DNA of 5,475 bases from a bacterium. Lineage in GTDB: Bacteria; Omnitrophota; Gorgyraeia; Velamenicoccales; JABMQK01. How positions within the stretch are numbered: position 1 is the stretch's first letter; each line of letters starts with the position of its first letter. The DNA lies in the NCBI GenBank assembly GCA_013203265.1, contig JABMQK010000067.1, positions 1 to 5,475 on the forward strand, in the 5' to 3' direction. This document shows positions 1 to 5,475 of this stretch, piece after piece. The position numbers and the translations under genes are program-made. The notes beneath the pieces are model-generated. The model was given only the letters and a program-made list of their open reading frames with translations. It searched no databases and was not told the origin of the DNA.

Positions 1-70
1 GGCGTAGCTCAGTTGGTAGAGCAGGGCTTTCGTAAAGCTCAGGTCGAGGGTTCGACTCCCCCCGCCAGCT
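1..70 (+). tRNA. tRNA-Thr (anticodon CGU), 5' end cut off by the window
   Basis: A cloverleaf can be folded by hand. The D stem is GCTC (7-10) with GAGC (19-22). The anticodon stem is 24-28 with 36-40, including one G-U pair. The seven-base loop 29-35 carries CGT at 31-33, which reads the threonine codon ACG. The T loop TTCGACT is at 51-57. Acceptor bases GGCG (1-4) pair with CGCC (63-66), and AGC at 67-69 has no partner, so three bases of the 5' strand lie before the window. The discriminator is T70, and no CCA follows, so CCA would be added after transcription. One oddity is an A47/C61 mismatch in the T stem. The identity rests on the anticodon and fold, not on a scored model. Confidence 0.93.
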
Positions 71-99
71 CTTGAGATAAATCTTAAAACAAATCACTT

Positions 100-1356
100 A
101 TGTCTCGTTTCAGAAAAATTATAAAAAACAGAGATTTTTTATTGCTTTGGATTGGTCAGGTTGTTTCACAGTTTGGCGATCGGCTCAATCAAATGGCGCT
201 GATCGCCTTTATTTTTAAGAGAGCGCCTGGCTCCACATTTGAATTGGCTAAGTTAATGGCCCTAACTATTATTCCTGTATTTTTAATCGGTCCCATCGCA
301 GGGGTATATGTGGATAGGTGGGATAGGCGAAGGACTATGTTTGTCTGTGATTTAATCAGGGCGTTACTTGTATTTGTAATTCCATTCTTTTTGATAGATA
401 TGAAATCATTATTCCCCCTTTATATAATAGTATTTTTGATATTCTGTTTGAGTAGATTTTTTGTCCCGGCAAAGTTGTCTATTATCCCCGATTTGGTAGA
501 TAAGGAAGATCTTTTGATGGCCAATTCTTTAGTACATACAACTGGAATGATTGCAATGGCGATGGGTTTTGGAATAGGAGGGATTATAGTTGAGATATTA
601 GGTGTAAAAGGCGGATTTTACTTAGACTCGGCTACTTTTCTTATTTCAGGAATTTTGATATTCTTAGTGAGTGCAAAAAAAGGCTTAAGGGTTAGAGCTA
701 GGGAGGTTTTAAAGGTTGGAAAAGAGATAGTAGAGGTTATTAGAACTTCAATAGTTGAGGAATTAAAGGACGTATTTGTATTTTTAAAGAAACAAGAAAA
801 TATAAAGACAATTTTAAATATATTATTTGTGCTTTGGGCAGCTTTAGGCAGTATCTACGTCATCATGATTGTATTTATTCAACGGGTGTTTTCTTCCGCT
901 GTAAAGGATTTAGGGTTTTTATTTGTATACTTAGGTTGCGGTTTGTTTTTTGGTTCTCTATTATACGGCAGGTTTGGAAAGAGGTTTTCTTATTTTAAGG
1001 TAATATTTTTTAGTTTGATATTCGCAGGATTATCTTTAGGGGTATTTACTATTACCAGTTATCATTTTGTGGATTTTAGATTGGCAGCTTTGCTCTTTTT
1101 TGTTTTAGGTTTGAGTGTATCACCGATAATGATAGCATCCAGTACCCTGGTACACGAGTTGACCGATACAAATATGAGAGGTAAGATTTTTACCGCGCTT
1201 GAAATAGTAGTGCATTTTGCTTTTCTTGTTTTTATGCTTATTACTTCAAGTTTGTCGGAATACATTGGACAGTTTGCTATATTAATTATTGTGGGTGGCA
1301 TTATGATTCTGGTAGGTATCGGGGGAATGTTTAGAAGAAATGATAAAGTTATCTGA
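100..1356 (+). CDS. MFS transporter, likely 12-TM efflux-type permease
   Basis: This 418-residue protein is a polytopic inner-membrane carrier of the major facilitator superfamily; its length suits a 12-helix member. The N-terminus (NRDFLLLWIGQVVSQFGDRL, residues 10-29) is the usual first helix of the drug/siderophore-exporter-like branch. Residues 64-80 form the cytoplasmic loop 2-3 signature, with G64, D72, R73 and R76-R78. The stretch around 121-144 (FVPAK, then a proline-aspartate and an ANSL end) is also typical of this branch. A charged central loop at about 192-236 separates the two six-helix halves. The start places the first helix correctly but has no clear Shine-Dalgarno sequence and lies only 29 bases after the tRNA. 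The end overlaps rnfC by 17 bases, suggesting co-expression. The substrate cannot be predicted; export of a small molecule is the family-level expectation, and a link to Rnf is inference from position only. Confidence 0.88.
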   Translation: MSRFRKIIKNRDFLLLWIGQVVSQFGDRLNQMALIAFIFKRAPGSTFELAKLMALTIIPVFLIGPIAGVYVDRWDRRRTMFVCDLIRALLVFVIPFFLIDMKSLFPLYIIVFLIFCLSRFFVPAKLSIIPDLVDKEDLLMANSLVHTTGMIAMAMGFGIGGIIVEILGVKGGFYLDSATFLISGILIFLVSAKKGLRVRAREVLKVGKEIVEVIRTSIVEELKDVFVFLKKQENIKTILNILFVLWAALGSIYVIMIVFIQRVFSSAVKDLGFLFVYLGCGLFFGSLLYGRFGKRFSYFKVIFFSLIFAGLSLGVFTITSYHFVDFRLAALLFFVLGLSVSPIMIASSTLVHELTDTNMRGKIFTALEIVVHFAFLVFMLITSSLSEYIGQFAILIIVGGIMILVGIGGMFRRNDKVI

Positions 1357-2635
1357 ACATAAAGAGTTAACAGAACATAATTTAATTAGAAAGGCAAAAT
1401 TGCCGAGTAAAGTGCACATTCCTTTAATTCAGCATTTTGGCAAGCCTTGCGATAAGGTTCTAGTTAAGCTAAATGATTTTGTTAAGACAGGCCAGATGAT
1501 CGCTACATCCGAAGGAGGGGTATTTAGTCCGATTCATGCTTCGATATCTGGTAAGATTATTTCAATTACAGATTGTCCACATCCTCTTTTAGGGAGAGCA
1601 AAGGCGGTAGTTATCGAATCAGACGGCGAAGATGAAAAGATTTATGATTTAATAAATAGAAATGATGAGGTCCAGGCATATTCAGCAGAAAAAATAAGAG
1701 AGATTATTTTTAATGCGGGCATCGTGGGGTTGGGCGGGGCAGGTTTTCCTACACACATCAAATTAAAACCTCCTAAGCCGGTAGATACATTTATCTTAAA
1801 CGGTGTAGAGTGCGAGCCATATCTAAATGTGGATTATCGCCTGATGCTTGAGAGGACAGAAGAAATTATCTTGGGCATGAAAATCATAATTAAGGTTTTA
1901 GGCGCAAAGAATGTTTATATAGCGATAGAAGACAATAAGAAAGAGGCGATTGAGTTGTTTAGGAGGGCTAATCTGCCGTCGAATTGGATAATAGTAGTTT
2001 TAAAGACGAGATATCCTCAGGGTGGTGAAAAGCAGGTTATTAAATCTTGTTTAAATAGAGAGGTGCCGCAAGGTAAAATGCCTTTTGATATCGGTGTTGT
2101 GGTGAATAATGTTGGCACTGTTTATGCTATTTACGAGGCGGTCTGCAAAAATAAACCATTTTATGAAAAGGTAATCACTGTAGCAGGACGAGGTCTGACT
2201 AATTCGTCAAATTTAGAAGTCCGCTTGGGAATGTCTATAAGAGATTTGATTGATGAGTGCGGACCGATAAAAGAAGAACCAAGGAAAGTTGTTATGGGCG
2301 GTCCGATGATGGGTATCGCTCAGTATAATTTAGATGCACCTATAATAAAAGGAACCAGCGGTATTATTTTATTTGGCAAAGATGAGGTTGTTGAAGTACA
2401 GGAGAGGTTTTGTATTAAATGTGGTGAGTGCGTAACACATTGTCCCATAGGACTAGAGCCCGGGATGATTTCTTTGGCTATCGCAAAAGATAGATTGGAT
2501 TTGGCCCAGGAGTACGGAGTAATGGATTGTATTGAATGTGGTTTGTGTAGTTATATTTGTCCAGCAAATAGAAATCTGGTTCAGGCCATAAAATATGCAA
2601 AACAGAAGATAGAAGATAAACGAACTAAAAAATAA
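1340..2635 (+). CDS. rnfC: RnfC, NADH-binding Fe-S/FMN subunit of the Rnf complex
   Basis: RnfC is the peripheral cytoplasmic subunit where electrons meet NAD+/NADH. The 431-residue protein shows the family layout. An N-terminal barrel-like region contains SPIHASISGKI (63-73). The glycine-rich nucleotide/FMN segment GIVGLGGAGFPTHIK is at 127-141, followed by GVECEPY (155-161), YPQGGEKQ (225-232) and GGPMMG (320-325). Two ferredoxin-like [4Fe-4S] motifs use Cys358/361/364/368 and Cys397/400/403/407, each followed by proline after the last cysteine. It ends soon after the second motif, so it lacks the long C-terminal tail of the Escherichia coli homologue RsxC. The N-terminus is short: it starts MIKLSEHKELTE, without the usual GGIHP stretch, and an in-frame stop at 1313-1315 rules out an extension that would restore it. 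The ATG lies inside the transporter gene, so translation is probably coupled. The cluster pattern and absence of an NqrA-like gene favour Rnf over Na+-NQR. Confidence 0.96.
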   Translation: MIKLSEHKELTEHNLIRKAKLPSKVHIPLIQHFGKPCDKVLVKLNDFVKTGQMIATSEGGVFSPIHASISGKIISITDCPHPLLGRAKAVVIESDGEDEKIYDLINRNDEVQAYSAEKIREIIFNAGIVGLGGAGFPTHIKLKPPKPVDTFILNGVECEPYLNVDYRLMLERTEEIILGMKIIIKVLGAKNVYIAIEDNKKEAIELFRRANLPSNWIIVVLKTRYPQGGEKQVIKSCLNREVPQGKMPFDIGVVVNNVGTVYAIYEAVCKNKPFYEKVITVAGRGLTNSSNLEVRLGMSIRDLIDECGPIKEEPRKVVMGGPMMGIAQYNLDAPIIKGTSGIILFGKDEVVEVQERFCIKCGECVTHCPIGLEPGMISLAIAKDRLDLAQEYGVMDCIECGLCSYICPANRNLVQAIKYAKQKIEDKRTKK

Positions 2636-2636
2636 A

Positions 2637-2641
2637 AGGTG
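2637..2641 (+). promoter_or_regulatory. Ribosome binding site of rnfG
   Basis: AGGTG ends five bases before the ATG at 2647, in the 11-base gap after the rnfC stop codon. It supports that start. The gap is too short for a separate promoter, so rnfG is read from the same transcript as rnfC. Confidence 0.7.
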
Positions 2642-2646
2642 AAAAG

Positions 2647-3249
2647 ATGAAAAGAAATGATTATTTAAAATTTGGAGCTACCCTATTTATCATTTGTTTG
2701 ATCGCTGCCGGACTGCTTAGCTCGGTTTACAGCCTTACAAAGGATAAGATAGAAGCCCAGAAGACAAGAGAAGAAAAGTTAAGCTTGGAAGAAGTCTTGC
2801 CTCAGGCGCAAAATTTTGATTTTATAGATAGAGGCGAGAATAGTTTTTATGTGGGTAAAGATGCTCAAGATAATATTTTAGGTTATGCCTTTGTGGCCGA
2901 GAAGAGAGGTTATTCTAGCGATATCGTGACAATGGTAGGAATTACTGAGGACGGAACGATTCAAGGCATAAAGATATTATCTCAGAATGAAACTCCTGGT
3001 TTAGGCACAAAAATTATCGAGGTAGAATCAGATAAGACTATTTGGTCTGTGTTGTCAAAGGAATCGACTGAAGCTATAAGCGTTGAGATTCCTAAACCGT
3101 GGTTTCAAGAACAATTTAAAGGAAAAAATGTTAGGAATTTAGATGAGATAGAGATCATTACAGGAGCTACGATTTCTTCGGAGGCGGTAATCGATTCGAT
3201 TAAAGAAAAAGCAGAGCAGATGCTGGAGGTTATTAAAGATGTTGAATAA
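2647..3249 (+). CDS. rnfG: RnfG, covalent-FMN electron carrier subunit of the Rnf complex
   Basis: This 200-residue protein has one N-terminal membrane anchor (about residues 8-30), then a hydrophilic FMN-binding domain expected on the outer face of the membrane. The family core is visible: VGITEDGTIQGIKI (97-110), ETPGLGTKI (115-123) and the flavinylation motif TGAT at 172-175. In this family FMN is attached by a phosphoester bond to the last threonine of that motif, here Thr175, by the ApbE flavin transferase; no apbE lies in the window. The consensus has aspartate six residues before that threonine, whereas here it is Glu169, a conservative change. The length is normal. A good Shine-Dalgarno sequence supports the start, and the end overlaps rnfD by 11 bases. 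The gene sits between rnfC and rnfD, rather than after rnfD as in the common order. NqrC of Na+-NQR is the related alternative, but the neighbours make it RnfG. Confidence 0.95.
   Translation: MKRNDYLKFGATLFIICLIAAGLLSSVYSLTKDKIEAQKTREEKLSLEEVLPQAQNFDFIDRGENSFYVGKDAQDNILGYAFVAEKRGYSSDIVTMVGITEDGTIQGIKILSQNETPGLGTKIIEVESDKTIWSVLSKESTEAISVEIPKPWFQEQFKGKNVRNLDEIEIITGATISSEAVIDSIKEKAEQMLEVIKDVE
3225..3230 (+). promoter_or_regulatory. Ribosome binding site of rnfD
   Basis: GGAGGT, a near-ideal Shine-Dalgarno sequence, lies inside the 3' end of rnfG and ends eight bases before the ATG at 3239. It fixes that ATG as the rnfD start and explains efficient translation despite the gene overlap. Confidence 0.8.
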
Positions 3250-4201
3250 TTCGAACAAACTAAAGGTTTCTGTATCACCACACTTAGTTAATAAACGGCT
3301 TCTTACGCCTCAAATTATGTGGTTGGTAACTCTTAGCCTTTTGCCAGCAGGAGTTGCTAGTGTATTTATTTTTGGCTTGCGTAGTTTATGGGTTATTCTT
3401 GTTGGGTGTATTAGTGCAGCTTTGATAGAGGCGGTGATCCAGAAATTGCGAGGACAAAAAGTTACGATTTCAGATGGTAGTGCAGTAATGACAGGGTTAT
3501 TATTAGCATATAATTTGCCTTCGGGTGTGCCTTTATGGCTGGTTGTTGTAGGTTGTTTCGTCGCTATCGCCATTGCAAAACAGGCCTTTGGTGGTTTGGG
3601 TAGAAATATTTTTAACCCTGCTTTGGTAGGACGTGTTTTTCTTTTGAGTGCTTGGCCAACATATATGACTACTTTCATAAAACCATTTGATACTATAACA
3701 CAAGCCACACCTTTAGCCTTAATGAAACAAGAAAAGATTAGTAATTTAAGTGAGGCCGGCATAAATTACATGGATTTATTAATTGGTAATCGCGGAGGTT
3801 GTATTGGTGAAGTTTGTATTATCGCATTAATTTTGGGAGCAATTTATTTGTTTTATAAGAAGATAATTACCTGGCATATACCTTTGACTTATTTAGTCAC
3901 AGTAGGTATTTTTAGTTGGATTTTTGGTTTGAAAAGTGCTTTATTTTCAGGAGATTTTATATTTCATATTTTGTCTGGCGGATTGATTTTAGGTGCGTTT
4001 TTTATGGCTACTGATTATGTAACCTCACCGCTTACCCAGAAAGGACAGATAATTTTTGGAATAGGATGCGGCCTACTTACTTGTGTAATTAGATTTTGGG
4101 GAGGATATCCAGAAGGTGTATCATATGCTATTTTGATGATGAATATGATAGTGCCTTTAATTGATCGCTGGGTAAAACCGAAGAGGTATGGAGTGAAATG
4201 A
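3239..4201 (+). CDS. rnfD: RnfD, membrane FMN-bearing subunit of the Rnf complex
   Basis: RnfD is an integral membrane subunit related to NqrB that carries a covalent FMN and is thought to form part of the ion-translocating path. The 320-residue protein has roughly nine or ten hydrophobic helices. Conserved landmarks are SPH near the N-terminus (12-15 region), SDGSAVMTGLLLA (78-90), the GRNIFNPALVGRVF stretch (121-134), the flavinylation site DTITQATPLA (151-160) with Thr157 as the expected FMN attachment residue, GNRGGCIGE (183-191) and MATDYVTSP (256-264). Two small departures are Gln155 where the motif often has glycine or serine, and Cys188 where relatives usually have serine. The length is close to the family norm. 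The gene ends in an ATGA overlap with rnfE, implying translational coupling. NqrB would be longer, and its partner genes are absent, so RnfD is the firm call. Confidence 0.95.
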   Translation: MLNNSNKLKVSVSPHLVNKRLLTPQIMWLVTLSLLPAGVASVFIFGLRSLWVILVGCISAALIEAVIQKLRGQKVTISDGSAVMTGLLLAYNLPSGVPLWLVVVGCFVAIAIAKQAFGGLGRNIFNPALVGRVFLLSAWPTYMTTFIKPFDTITQATPLALMKQEKISNLSEAGINYMDLLIGNRGGCIGEVCIIALILGAIYLFYKKIITWHIPLTYLVTVGIFSWIFGLKSALFSGDFIFHILSGGLILGAFFMATDYVTSPLTQKGQIIFGIGCGLLTCVIRFWGGYPEGVSYAILMMNMIVPLIDRWVKPKRYGVK

Positions 4202-4788
4202 GAAAACTGGTAGATGAATTTAAAAAGGGCATATTAGAAGAGAACCCGATATTTTTTCTTGTTTTAGGTTTGTGTCCAGCCTTAGCGGTTTCTAATTCTT
4301 TAAATAACGCATTGGGTATGGGGTTGGCAGCGACATTTGTCTTGGTATTTTCAAATAGCATTATTTCTTTAATTAGGAAGTTTATCCCGGACAAAATACG
4401 CATACCCTGTTTTATCGTGGTTATCGCAACTTTTGTTACTATCGTTGAATTAATTATGAAGGCATATTTTCCTGTATTAAATAAATCTTTAGGAATATTT
4501 ATTCCCTTAATTGTTGTAAATTGTATTATTTTGGGAAGGGCAGAGGCGTTTGCTTCTCGAAACGGTTTGTTTGTATCTATCGCTGATGGATTAGGGATGG
4601 GGATAGGTTTTACTGTGGCACTGATGACAATAGCCGGCATTAGAGAACTTTTGGGCAATGGTACGCTTTTTGGTCTTAAGGTGTTCGTTGGTTTTGAGCC
4701 AGCATTGACGTTTGCTTTAGCGCCAGGCGCGCTTTTGGTTTTGGGTCTATTAATTGGAGGAATTAGGTGGATAAAGTCGTTACGATAA
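4198..4788 (+). CDS. rnfE: RnfE, membrane subunit of the Rnf complex
   Basis: RnfE is a six-helix membrane protein that pairs with RnfA in an inverted arrangement; structures of related complexes show a [2Fe-2S] cluster held between them within the membrane. The 196-residue protein begins with the diagnostic RnfE segment ENPIFFLVLGLCPALAVSNS (15-34) and continues with LGMGLA (39-44), VNCIILGRAEAFAS (107-120), DGLGMGIGFT (130-139) and the RnfE-typical LGNGTLFG (152-159). The latter separates it from RnfA, which has RERL at the same place. The expected cluster ligands are Cys26 and Cys109. Cys71 is an additional cysteine of unknown importance. The start codon overlaps the rnfD stop as ATGA, with a purine-rich GGAG at 4190-4193 only four bases upstream. 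The C-terminal coding region contains the start of rnfA. Confidence 0.95.
   Translation: MRKLVDEFKKGILEENPIFFLVLGLCPALAVSNSLNNALGMGLAATFVLVFSNSIISLIRKFIPDKIRIPCFIVVIATFVTIVELIMKAYFPVLNKSLGIFIPLIVVNCIILGRAEAFASRNGLFVSIADGLGMGIGFTVALMTIAGIRELLGNGTLFGLKVFVGFEPALTFALAPGALLVLGLLIGGIRWIKSLR
4756..4760 (+). promoter_or_regulatory. Ribosome binding site that sets the GTG start of rnfA
   Basis: GGAGG lies within the end of rnfE and is followed by a six-base spacer and GTG at 4767. It decides the start of rnfA: no ATG occurs nearby, and the next in-frame methionine (residue 41) would remove the first helix and Cys26. Confidence 0.8.
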
Positions 4789-5369
4789 TAATAGCCAATA
4801 TTTTTGTCAGCAATTTTATTCTTTTTAAGTTTCTGGGATTATGTCCTTTCTTGGGCGTTTCAAAACAAACTAAGCCTGCCGTAAGTATGGGATTAGCTGT
4901 TATTTTTGTCATGACATCTTCAACGATATTTACGTGGTTGGTATATCGTTTTCTTTTAATACCGTTAAAAATTGAATTTATGAGGACGATATCGTTCATT
5001 TTAATTATCGCTACGTCGGTCCAGTTTATTGAGATGGTCATTTTGAAAGTTTCTCCTGTATTGTATCGGGCATTAGGAATTTATCTACCTTTAATCACAA
5101 CAAATTGCGCTGTGTTTGGAGTAACAGTTTTAAATATTGAAGATTTCTTTAAAGATGGTAAGGCTATTAGCGCAAGCTTCTTTTTATCGATTTTACAAGC
5201 TGTGTCTGCGGGTATTGGTTTTGCCTTAGTGTTGCTTATAATGTCTGGAATTAGAGAAAGATTAGAATTAGCGGATGTGCCTGAGAGTTTAAAAGGGGTA
5301 CCTATCGCTTTTATTGTCGCTTCTATTATGAGTTTAGCCTTTATGGGGTTTACAGGATTTAAGTTATAA
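4767..5369 (+). CDS. rnfA: RnfA, membrane subunit of the Rnf complex
   Basis: RnfA is the partner of RnfE in the membrane core, expected to share a buried [2Fe-2S] cluster and help drive ion movement. The 200-residue protein matches the family along its whole length: NFILFKFLGLCPFLGVSK (16-33), MGLAVIFVMT (41-50), FIEMVILKVSPVLYRALGI (87-105), PLITTNCAVFGV (108-119), IRERLELADVPE (162-173) and the C-terminal SLAFMGFTG (189-197). The putative cluster cysteines are Cys26 and Cys114. It starts at GTG with a strong Shine-Dalgarno sequence and overlaps rnfE by 22 bases in another frame. Six membrane helices are expected, with both termini near the membrane. In many Rnf operons rnfB follows directly; here no RnfB N-terminus is seen after the stop. 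Confidence 0.96.
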   Translation: MDKVVTIIIANIFVSNFILFKFLGLCPFLGVSKQTKPAVSMGLAVIFVMTSSTIFTWLVYRFLLIPLKIEFMRTISFILIIATSVQFIEMVILKVSPVLYRALGIYLPLITTNCAVFGVTVLNIEDFFKDGKAISASFFLSILQAVSAGIGFALVLLIMSGIRERLELADVPESLKGVPIAFIVASIMSLAFMGFTGFKL

Positions 5370-5377
5370 TGAACACA

Positions 5378-5407
5378 CAACTTATGGAACAAGGTGAACA
5401 TAAGTTG
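5378..5407. repeat. Perfect 9-bp inverted repeat with a 12-base spacer
   Basis: CAACTTATG at 5378-5386 is exactly the reverse complement of CATAAGTTG at 5399-5407. The pairing does not extend outward (A5377/C5408) or inward (G5387/A5398). The word CAACTTA recurs at the window's right edge, 5469-5475. It could be an operator, an RNA hairpin in the operon's 3' end, or part of a dispersed repeat. Its function is unknown. Confidence 0.6.
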
Positions 5408-5420
5408 CTATGTAAATTAA

Positions 5421-5452
5421 ACCCCCCCACCAAAAATCTTTGGTGTGGGGGT
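5421..5452. terminator. Strong hairpin, possible transcription terminator
   Basis: Bases 5421-5434 pair with 5439-5452, giving 13 of 14 pairs with one C5427/T5446 mismatch and a four-base loop (AATC). The outer arm is a run of C/G pairs, so the stem should be very stable. On the + strand the following bases are CAAAAATT, not a T tract, so it is not a standard intrinsic terminator for the rnf operon. On the - strand the stem is followed by TTTAATTTA, which is more terminator-like. It may end a convergent transcript from the right, protect the rnf mRNA 3' end, or belong to a repeat element. Confidence 0.5.
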
Positions 5453-5475
5453 CAAAAATTCAGACTTACAACTTA

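Larger units (their letters stand above)
5370..5475. other. Repeat-bearing region after rnfA, no convincing gene
   Basis: The base pattern changes right after the rnfA stop. The stretch carries an inverted repeat, a long hairpin, and several copies of a short AACTTA/TAAGTT-like word in both orientations: 5361-5366, 5378-5386, 5399-5407 and CAACTTA at 5469-5475, where the window ends. One frame stays open on the + strand to the window edge, but its peptide matches no family I recognise. The region may be an operon-end spacer or the edge of a repeat element. Confidence 0.55.

Noticed and set aside
3310..3762. A 150-codon open frame on the - strand inside rnfD.
   Set aside because: It lies wholly within a well-conserved gene, has no similarity I recognise, and its composition is what an antisense frame of membrane-protein codons gives.
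4128..4658. A 176-codon open frame on the - strand across the rnfD/rnfE junction.
   Set aside because: It is opposite two conserved membrane genes and has no recognisable domain or plausible context, so it is treated as an antisense shadow.
1340..5369. Na+-translocating NADH:quinone reductase (Nqr) instead of Rnf.
   Set aside because: The first subunit has the RnfC arrangement with two [4Fe-4S] motifs, and there is no NqrA or NqrF. RnfE- and RnfA-specific motifs are present.
5369..5475. A + strand frame starting at an ATG that overlaps the rnfA stop (TAATG), with a second ATG at 5384, and open to the window edge.
   Set aside because: The TAATG overlap resembles coupling, but the peptide is mostly encoded by the hairpin and repeats, has no recognisable similarity to RnfB or another family, and the nearest AGGA (5354-5357) is 11 bases away. 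It cannot be excluded as a partial gene without downstream sequence.
5378..5475. Possible CRISPR-like or tandem repeat unit from the recurring CAACTTA words.
   Set aside because: The copies are only 6-9 bases long, lie in both orientations and are unevenly spaced. There are no uniform repeats and spacers.

Overview
This window is bacterial, AT-rich and almost fully coding on the + strand. It starts inside a threonine tRNA, passes through a major facilitator (MFS) membrane transporter, and then runs through five consecutive, tightly packed subunit genes of an Rnf complex, the membrane-bound ferredoxin:NAD+ oxidoreductase that couples electron transfer to ion translocation. The order is tRNA-Thr(CGU), MFS transporter, rnfC, rnfG, rnfD, rnfE, rnfA. 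About 100 bases of repeat-rich DNA with no convincing gene close the window.

Layout: bases 1-70 are the tRNA, missing its first three bases. Bases 100-1356 encode the transporter. rnfC overlaps its 3' end by 17 bases. rnfG follows after 11 bases, rnfD overlaps rnfG by 11, rnfE overlaps rnfD by 4 (ATGA), and rnfA overlaps rnfE by 22 from a GTG start. Such packing implies one translationally coupled operon that includes the transporter. After rnfA come a 9-bp inverted repeat and a long C/G-rich hairpin.

How the genes work together: in characterised Rnf complexes, electrons from reduced ferredoxin enter through RnfB, cross the membrane via a [2Fe-2S] cluster held by RnfA and RnfE, pass through covalent FMNs on RnfG and RnfD, and reach NAD+ on RnfC. 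The hallmark residues are present here: eight cluster cysteines in RnfC, the flavinylated threonines of RnfG and RnfD, and paired membrane cysteines in RnfA and RnfE. No rnfB and no apbE flavin transferase is visible, so the complex cannot be complete from this window alone.

The organism cannot be named with confidence. Low GC, a tRNA gene without encoded CCA, and divergent Rnf proteins would suit an anaerobic or fermentative bacterium, possibly an uncultured lineage such as Omnitrophota, but that is a guess from general look only. I see no clear sign of a wholly new system. The points most worth checking are the C-G-D-E-A gene order, the RnfC N-terminus lacking the usual GGIHP segment, the MFS gene joined to the operon, and the repeat-bearing stretch where rnfB would be expected.
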